Shown here: in pieces, positions 56,609 to 64,000 of the stretch
How the letters are laid out: every line of letters starts with the position of its first letter
Numbering within the stretch: position 1 is the stretch's first letter
Assembly: GCA_022579005.1 (NCBI GenBank)
Contig: MU401573.1
Coordinates: 1-64,000 of the forward strand
Reading direction: 5' to 3'
DNA from: Poronia punctata
Taxonomy: Eukaryota; Ascomycota; Sordariomycetes; Xylariales; Xylariaceae
DNA length: 64,000 nucleotides
Made by a program: the position numbers and the translations under genes
Notes under the pieces: generated by a model
What the model saw: only the letters and a program-made list of their open reading frames with translations
Told to the model about the DNA's origin: nothing
Databases searched by the model: none

Positions 56609-57572
56609 AGTCCCGAGGAGCGGTGATTGAATACATTTGATCGATTTTCTGTTCTAATGCGTATCTTTGTGACCATGCAGTTCCATGTGTCTGGCCGGGG
56701 GGCGGATGTAACTGTGGCTTGACGCGCTAGATCCATGATTGCATACCTGTGGGAAATCGACATGCTGCTTTGGCGGTGGTATGGATTGTGTCGACCACAT
56801 AGACGAATTTGTACTCCGTGGTATACCACGGCAAGTCAGATAAATCCTATATAAATAGCACATGTGGCATGGTCGAGGTAATGTAAGAGAACATGATTTT
56901 TTTTTTTTTTGACAAGCCTCCCATTAGTTATGGAGACAATGCAGACACGCACGCACAAGTTTAGGATCGGGGGGAAGTGTGAGACACTGTACCTTTGCCT
57001 ATCGGAACTTTGTCTATCGGGATGAACTAGCATCTCAGGGTCCAGGGGAGATCATTTATTGAACCGGAACAGTCTAGAATACCTAGCCCCCTAAGATCTG
57101 ACTCTCAGGCAGATAGGGCTGATGACAGTCGGCGCCGCTTTGTAAAGGAGAGGGGTGTTCCTGGAATGTTTTGAGGTAGCTTTGAAAATGGGAACGCTAA
57201 CAGCCTCTTGCGCCCTCTTAAAAGGTAATCACAAGGCTTTTAATTGGTCAGAGCAAGTAGCAGAAGACTTGAGCCAATCAAATAGCAGTTGATGACCTTG
57301 ACAAATGATGTCACTTAGGAATGCGACCTGTCAGTCATCAGGTACAATATGATTGTACCTTTGCCAGATTATAACAAACGGCAGATAATACATCTATAAA
57401 AGCCCATATGAATTCCCAGTAGCAAACATACATTCTGCCGCACTCACAGTCATATTTCAGATAGGGATTAATCAACCACCGGTTTATTGCCATCAAAGAA
57501 CCAACATCCCCTTCTACTTTCACATATCTCATCCACTAGCATACCAAACAACGTGCCAATACTACAATTACA
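56609..57572. other. Intergenic, no gene seen
   Basis: About 960 bp between the arabinanase and the metallothionein-like gene, with a T12 run near 56897. Confidence 0.6.
57395..57402 (+). promoter_or_regulatory. TATA box of the metallothionein-like gene
   Basis: TATAAAAG, about 170 bp upstream of the ATG at 57573, leaving room for a leader of about 140 nt. Confidence 0.5.
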
Positions 57573-58003
57573 ATGGCAACTCAAGTCACCCAAGCAACCC
57601 CTACTTGCTGCGGCAAGAATGCGGGAAGTGAGTGCGTGTGTGGTAAGTTAACCTTCAGTACACCCAATATCCCAACATCCTGCAGACTTGGGAATATCAA
57701 TGGTGCTCCGATGCTAACTAGTCTCCATTTACAGCCAAGCAAGCCACATGCTCTTGCGGCCAACAGTCCGCCCTCAACTGCAAGTGTGATAAGGCTCCCG
57801 CAGAGAATGTTCTGAGCGGTGCCCGTTGCTCATGCCGCGCCCGTCCTGCCGGCCAGTGCACCTGCGACAACGCCGCCACAGAGAATGCCCCTCCTGCTGG
57901 CAGCACCTGCGAATGCGGTGCCCGTCCTTCCAACTCGTGCACATGCGAGCGCGCCGCCTCTGGCACAAATGAAAACGAGATCGACTTCACCACCAAGAAA
58001 TAA
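57573..58003 (+). CDS. Cysteine-rich metallothionein-like protein
   Basis: Two exons, 57573-57642 and 57735-58003, join at phase 1 (donor GTAAGT, acceptor TACAG) to 112 aa. There is no signal peptide. Cysteines come in repeated CxC and CC patterns: TCCGK, ECVCG, TCSCG, NCKCD, RCSCR, QCTCD, TCECG and SCTCE. The second half is an internal duplication (GARCSCRARPAGQCTCD against STCECGARPSNSCTCE). Such spacing suits binding of Cu(I) or Zn. A similar conserved cysteine-rich family is widespread in Pezizomycotina. Metal detoxification or storage is likely, but redox or regulatory roles are possible. The C-terminal FTTKK is non-cysteine and conserved in style. Confidence 0.82.
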
Positions 58004-59818
58004 GCGTCATGGGGTTCAACTACTAGTTTCCAGTATGCAGAGCCATGCACAACACGAATAGGAAGGTCTTCGGGTTTTCGGGGTATAGGCGTTGATGGTA
58101 ATTCAGCAGGAGTTTAGGGCTTGATACTAAATGAATTGACGATTAACTGCTATTGTTGCACACTATTATCATTAACATTTTCTAGACGCCTTGGGAAGAT
58201 TCTTATGTGACTAGAGAAAACACTTGTAGCTGCGATGACTATACACGAAGATATAGATACTATGCCTCCCTCAAATTGATATCTCTAGAGAATAACACTC
58301 AACGTATTAGATCTAGTCATTTTGGTCGATTCTTATACACGATTCAGAATAGGACTATGTTTGACTTTGTCAAAGTACCTACTGGGCAAGGACGTTGCCA
58401 CATGTTGGTTTCAATGGTCAAGTGGAATTTCATGGCCCAGGGCGCATCTGTTGCCCTTCCAAGGCAATATCTTGGTGCAAAGTGCAAGCTTATTCTAGAA
58501 TACACATATGGTATGCGATTGTTTTCTGTCAGTGTAAATTTTAGTTTTTGTGTACTTGTATGGTGTGTTTTACCTACATGTATGATGTACCCAGCTACCG
58601 CCCAGGCTGTAGAGTACTGTGATTACATGTAGGTATCTATTATAGATGTGCATTTAGGTAACGTGATGTTTTAAAACAATCTAGGCGCCAACTACAGATT
58701 GTAAGAGGCCTTGACGTTTTGCTCCTTGCCTCTATAATAAGATAGACTTGTTCTATGTTAACATCTTAGACTGACCATACCTACACAACTGTAACTAATA
58801 TATGTGGTGTGTTATTGGTAAGTACTGAGTACATACCATCTTCGATATGTCCCTGGACTGAAACCTATACCGTTTTCAATAAATATGTACGTACCTTATT
58901 ACAGTTGCATTTCTGTACAGGATATCATTTACATGCCTTTTCACTTGTACCTTTGTACTTGTGCAGAAGGGACATACAACAATGTCTGTACTCGTACAAG
59001 TACTGAGTAGATCAATGGGATAACAATGGTATTCTGCTCAAAATTTGGTAGTCAACTGAATGGGTACCGTTGTTTTAGGTAGGCGGTAAGCAGCTCCCCC
59101 AGTTAAAGTTGCTACGAGTAAACAGCTGGGAGCTATTATGGGGTCTTTTCTGGTTTGGCATTAAGCGCGACGTATGATTTGTTATGCAAAGCATAGTGGG
59201 TCTCCATCAAGGATCAATGTGTATTTTTACCCATTTCCACCAGGTGACAATGTACCTGCCAAGGCTTCTAGTGTCCCATTATTGCCATTTTGGACACTAG
59301 CTCTCTGTCGCGAACATCTTGAATAGGTCCTGATAAAGAGATAAAGGTAATAAAAACAACAGCCCACAGCCGCGTCTTTTCTTTATATCATCATACATCC
59401 CATCCTCCCTTCCATTACTTATACTTCCTCGCACATCACTATACACTCCAACGAACTGTCATCAGTTGGCGCGCACGTTCTCTTCTCAGATACCAGCGCA
59501 AAATTCGACGTGAGATAAACGCTTGCAGCATTTGATCACGTTGATTGGGCTGTGCCTACATCAAAAAGTAAACTACGCGCTCGCATCTGTAAGTTGTGTA
59601 TCCCTTCCAATCACGAAGCGCAACCCGGTCGCAAGGCTATAAACACCTAATCCCCCCCGAGTTCTATTAATATTTGGCGTTGCGGTCGATCCATTCTATT
59701 ATTTACAGCTAGTACTAAACATATTTTGCCTTTTAGCTACAAAGTCTGCTGTGTGCATCTTTCCTCCCTATTAAATACCGACACCCTCTTACACTCTTGC
59801 GCAAATCATCTTTCCATC
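58004..59818. other. Intergenic, no gene supported
   Basis: About 1.8 kb. The 141-codon frame at 58207 lacks an ATG start and has no family match that I see. TGTAC/GTACC-rich sequence occurs around 58800-59000. A pyrimidine-rich leader precedes RCC1. Confidence 0.55.
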
Positions 59819-61689
59819 ATGGCTCCGAGAGCGACTCGGGCTGGTACAGCCGCGTCCAAAGAGACGAATGACGCGAAACCATCTGCAAAGGTAACCAAAG
59901 CCACAGCTGCCCCTGCGAAGGCCAAGGCTACTACTGCAAAAGCCGCCCCAAAGGCAACGAAAGCAAAGGCCGCTCCCAAGGCTGCAGCCAAACCTGCACC
60001 GAAGACCAAGGCACAGCCTAAGAAAGAGGCAACCCCTAAGCCCACAACCACAAAGAAAGCTGCGGCTCCCAAAAAGGCTGCGGGCGGTAAGAAAGCTGCC
60101 GAGAAAGTCTCGGCCCCCAAGAAGAACGTGAATGGAAAGAGACCAATTGAGGACGAAGACAAGGACGAGGCAGAGGTCAAAGAAGATGTGTCCGAGGAGC
60201 CAGCGGCTCGCCCCATCAAACGGGCGCGTGTGACAACGACTCCTGGCCCTACGGGATTCCACAAGCAAGTCGCCTTGCGGAGGCGCAAGAGAAACGTTGT
60301 CGCCAATCCTGTTCCCTCCGACCCTCTCGACGTCTTCGTTTTCGGTGAAGGTAGCTCTGGCGAACTTGGCCTCGGTAGCAAGAAACACGAAGGAAAGAAG
60401 CCCATCGATGTCAAGCGTCCTCGTATCAACCATAATCTCGACGCAGAAAAGACAAAGATTGTAGACATTGCATGCGGAGGCATGCACGTTGTCGCCTTGA
60501 CCCAGGACAATCGCGTCCTTACATGGGGTGTCAACGATGACAAGGCCCTGGGCCGCGATACTAATTGGTCTGGTGGTGTCCGTGATGTCGACGCTGAAGA
60601 CTCCGATTCAGAGGACGAAGACGACACTGGAGTCAATCCTCGCGAGAGCACGCCTGGTGAGATTGAGAAAGGAGATCTCCAGGATGGTGATATCATCTGC
60701 AAGGTTGCTGCTACTGACTCGGCATCTTTCGTTCTGACGCAAGACGGCTTCGTCTATGGCTGGGGAACCTTCCGCGGAGCCGATGGCATCATTGGATTCG
60801 CCGAAGGCATCAGAGTTCAGCCTACGCCCATGTTGATTGCCCCTCTACAAGATATCACAGAGCTTGCTTGCGGCTCCAACCATGTCCTGGCCAAGGACGT
60901 CAATGGTAAAGTCTGGACCTGGGGTAGCGGTGGCCAATACCAGCTTGGTCGCAAGCCCATCACGCGTCACGGTGGCCCTACGGCTACGCTTCGTCCCGAA
61001 CCTTGTGGCATGTTCGGCAAGAGACACTATGCTGTCTCCATCGCTGCTGGATCTTACCACAGCTTCTACATCGACAACGCTCAGCGTGTATGGTCCTGGG
61101 GACTGAACAATTACGCACAGACTGGCCACTACGACGATACAGGCAAGGATGACGCCATGGTTCTCCAGCCTAAGATGGTAGAGTCTCTTGAGGATGCCAA
61201 GGTCGAGAGCATCGTTGGAGGAGAACATCACTCGGTTGCGTGCACTAGTGAAGGCCGCGTGCTTACCTGGGGTCGTGTCGATGGTCATCAAGTTGGTCAA
61301 CCAGCTGACCTGTTCAACGAAGACAATGCTGTCTTTGACGAGAATAAACGACCCCGTATTCTCCTCACACCCTCGCGTGTTCCTGGTAAGCAGACTATGT
61401 CCTAGATCAAACTCTCCTCGTCCTTGACTCAGCGCCACTAACTAAATGTTGTACTGTAGATATTGATGCCAAGTTTGTTGCTGCTGGTGTTGACACCAGC
61501 TTCATAATCGACAAGGAGGGTCGGGTATATTCATGGGGTTTCTCTGCAAACTACCAAACTGGCCAGGGTACGACGGACGATATAGAGGTCCCAACACTCA
61601 TTGATAACTCTGCCATCCGCGACAGAGAGATGGTGTGGGCTGGAGCTGGTGGACAATACTCCATCGTTGCTGCGAAGCACGACTCCTAA
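59819..61689 (+). CDS. RCC1-type Ran guanine nucleotide exchange factor with histone H1-like tail
   Basis: Two exons, 59819-61385 and 61460-61689, join at phase 1 (donor GTAAGC, acceptor TGTAG) to 598 aa. I start at ATG 59819 (CATCATGG) and not at the non-ATG opening of the frame. Residues 1-110 are Lys/Ala/Pro-rich (for example KAAPKATKAKAAPKAAAKPA), like the tail of histone H1. A bipartite basic stretch follows near 150 (RPIKRARV, then RRRKRN). The seven-bladed propeller starts near residue 166 (DVFVFGEGSSGELGLG), with repeated VLTWGVN, VYGWGTF, VWTWGSGG, VWSWGLN, VLTWGR and VYSWGFS blades. An acidic insert (EDSDSEDEDD) lies in blade 2. The protein charges Ran with GTP on chromatin. Confidence 0.93.
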
Positions 61690-62711
61690 GTGCCACCGCA
61701 TCCACTACGGCAGAGGGAATTATCCCAGTCATAGCCAAAGCGTATCTTGTTTGCCGGTTTGTTTTCCTGTTTTTCCATTGCGGGGGTTGTACTACTATAT
61801 ACTCTTTTGCATTTGTCTTCATGTGTTGGAGAGAATGGATGCACTGCACGGGTTTACCAGGGAAAGAGGAAGATGAGGAGGAGGGAGACAGTTGTGCATC
61901 TTTTGGCAAGCGTTGCGGTTTGCACCCCCTCCGGATAGAGAATTGAGAGGGATGGATGAGAGGAATTGAGATTCGGGAAAGAAGGAAAAGGATGGGTTTT
62001 GTTTTTTAAGTTTTACAAAAGCCATATTAGGGAACTCGGTACAAGAAGGTGTGCTAACTCATCGTAGCGGTGCAGCAGGCCTGCCGGTTCTGCGGCCTAC
62101 ATTTCGTACCCGCCGGTCCTCCGTTTTGGTATTGGCCTATTAACCTACTTAGGCACCGTAGTTAAAAAAAAAAAAAAAAACCCTGTTAATGTTAAGCTGC
62201 TAGGTTATGAAGTAGTTGTAGAATTATTTCTTTTTGCTTATTATTATGGGGCTATGGCAGCGGTATTAACACCATACATTACGCGTTGCTACTGTATTTA
62301 GCACTTAAATACAGCCTCGCGCAGACAACGGAGTCAATTTAATTCCAACATACCAACATACCTTCGCAGTCAATTTCAACATACCTTGGTACTTAGAGTA
62401 CATGTTGCAACCTACATACCTATAATTATAGAAGGGTTAGCCACTGTAACCAACGGAAATACGTCATATAAGCAAGAATAAACATCCTTTTACTACCAGC
62501 CATCCGAGGCGTTGTGGCTGATGGGAGTAGCCATATTTTGCACTCCATCCCAAAGTCCCAACGATATCGTCGTCGCCTTGCAGTAGCCCCGACGATGACA
62601 TCGCCCGCCGACCATGTAACTCATGAAGCATTCTGGGAAAATGCATCGCGAAGATGCCGAGCGAAGACTCCGGGGTTAGAGTCGGGCGCCCGCCGCGGCG
62701 ACCTCGTTGAC
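61690..62711. other. Intergenic, no gene seen
   Basis: About 1 kb with an A17 run near 62164 and short shadows only. Confidence 0.6.
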
Positions 62712-64000
62712 CTATTGCCCGGCCCGTGCGTCGTGACTCGTGAGGACAACAATCTCATTGAGCGCCTCGCAAACTTCGTCCTCGCCAAGAACATCAACAG
62801 GCCTCAGGCCGTCTGGTCTTCGCCCCTGGCCGTCCGCATTTGCCAAACTGTCGCCCACTTCCTGCAGTCTTCTCTCAATCAAGTTAGTATCAGCTTTGTC
62901 GCTTCCCATCGCATCTTCGAGGAACTTATTCAATCCATAGGCCGTGAAGTCCCCTTTCTTGAAGAATCGCGGGGCCGCCAAATCCTCCGAAGCTCGCAAG
63001 TCTTTTAGTATCTTTACGAAGGCGAACCGAACGTATTCAAAAAAGGTGGGTGCCCAGCCGCCTGTGCGCATATTGTGCTCGTGCACCTCGCGGTCCCACC
63101 GCTTTTCCCGACTGATCAGCAGGAACTGGGCTCCGGAGTCGAAAATATCCCAAATCGGGGGTACAGTAAATATGTCAGCGGCGTTCCTTGTCTGTAACGG
63201 GCCTATCTCCACCCTCGAGATATCCTGTAACGTCGGGGAGGCGCTCGCAAGTCTGACGGGGCTATAGTCGAGCGCTTGCAGCGAGTCCAGCAGCCCAGTA
63301 GTAAGGCGAATTGGGCTCAGGAGGGCCTCTCTAATGTCGACTGCCATCCACGTCCAGTATTTTCTCGGTCGACCGCGCACATTGGTCTGTGTCCGTTGGA
63401 CGATGCACTCTCAGGGAGACGATGGAATAGGGGGTTTGCACCCCGGCGGCAGCCAGGACCTGCGGCACAGACCGGCTGAATACACGCCCGAGGCGAAAAC
63501 TTTGGAAACTCGCTGGTTTATGTTCGCATATTTGGACAGTTCCAGCAAGATGTCGATGCTAAACTGGTCGTTGTCTCGTCTAGCTGACTGGACAAGGTAT
63601 ATTTCAGTAAGTGAAGGTCCACAAGACGCGAGGGCCGAGGCAAGCTCAGCTGCTGAGCCTGAAAGATAATCAACGCAAACGCTTAGTATTTTGACCCCCT
63701 GCAGCTCGTCCCTCTCGAGAGCAGCCGGTATAGTTGTCGCCGAATGTCCCCTATAGCGTACGAGGTTGAGGTGTATTTCGCCTTCAAATGCAAGCGCTAT
63801 CAGCTGTCCCGCTGAGCGGGTATCACCCAGTTTTCGATAATCACTTCGCATGGTGTGTCGGAGGTGAGTCTGGAATGAAGGCATTTGACGTAGTTCGTCG
63901 ACAAACGATTCGTCCAAGACATCTGTATCTCTAGTGCTTTCAATCAACCTCGCCATTGTGATCTCGACAAGAGATTTGATTGATTGCCCTTTAGCTATTG
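62712..64000 (-). CDS. Hypothetical protein, 5' end beyond the window edge
   Basis: Two coding blocks on the minus strand, about 64000-63486 and 63386-62712, join at phase 0 through a likely 99-bp intron (donor GTGTAT, acceptor ACAG). A shorter intron (donor GTCTGT, acceptor CTGAG) also restores frame. The first block has an ATG at 63956, but the frame stays open and protein-like up to the window end (IKSLVEIT before the Met), so the true start is probably outside. The sequence is a helical, leucine-rich pattern (ILSVCVDYLSGSAAELASAL, then LTEIYLVQSARRDNDQFSI), reminiscent of fungal F-box/LRR-like hypothetical proteins. The C-terminal block has RGRPRKYWTWMAVDI and WGWAP-type aromatic residues (GGWAPTFFEYVRFAFVKIL). 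I do not recognise the family. Confidence 0.6.

Noticed and set aside
58207..58632. 141-codon plus-strand frame
   Set aside because: No ATG at its start, mixed composition, no domain; probably chance in AT-richer DNA.
59806..60702. 298-codon minus-strand frame
   Set aside because: Antisense shadow of the repetitive Lys/Ala coding region of RCC1.

Overview
The window looks like nuclear DNA from a filamentous ascomycete (Pezizomycotina, probably a Sordariomycete; order not determinable by eye). The evidence is short 50-110 bp GT..AG introns, Kozak-like starts, a split tRNA gene, fungal families (AA9 LPMOs, CE3, CE5, GH43, oxalate decarboxylase, fungal-type Met10, DUF2456) and a block with the mutational signature of repeat-induced point mutation (RIP). 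Exon coordinates below were worked out by hand from reading-frame phase and splice consensus; in all multi-exon models the exon lengths sum to whole codons.

Layout. 1-9720 is an extremely AT-rich, gene-free block. It holds two 299-bp copies of one sequence, one nearly intact (4265-4563) and one converted almost wholly by C-to-T and G-to-A changes (1966-2264), plus decayed tandem repeats. 10082-15140 is a transition zone with a small secreted cysteine-rich protein beside the AT block, a MITE-like inverted-repeat element, an orphan 305-aa protein and a SAM-domain-like fragment. 17044-23080 holds an MFS transporter, a DUF2456 membrane protein and an aldehyde dehydrogenase. 24275-28269 has an intron-containing tRNA-Asp, an AA9 LPMO and a CE3-type esterase. 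29343-34979 has a 1299-aa protein with a STAND-type fungal N-terminal domain but no NACHT module, and a small orphan gene. 35935-39293 has a second AA9 LPMO, whose intron contains an assembly gap between G and C homopolymers, and an EthD protein. 40792-43344 is the most interesting locus: a viperin (RSAD2-like radical SAM) gene head-to-head with a nucleoside-monophosphate kinase. 45058-61689 has Met10 (sulfite reductase flavoprotein), a bicupin oxalate decarboxylase, a CE5 esterase/cutinase, a GH43 arabinanase, a metallothionein-like protein and RCC1. A gene of unknown function runs off the right edge.

How they fit together. Five secreted enzymes (two AA9, CE3, CE5, GH43) plus oxalate decarboxylase suggest a plant-biomass-degrading or plant-associated life style; they are dispersed, not a co-regulated cluster. 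The viperin/kinase pair can be read as a two-gene module in which the kinase supplies nucleotide substrate for, or acts on products of, a ddh-nucleotide-forming enzyme. This parallels the vertebrate CMPK2-RSAD2 divergent pair, although the kinase here belongs to the adenylate/UMP-CMP kinase family. The viperin ends in Leu-Glu-Phe, which fits the C-terminal tripeptide used to recruit the cytosolic Fe-S targeting complex.
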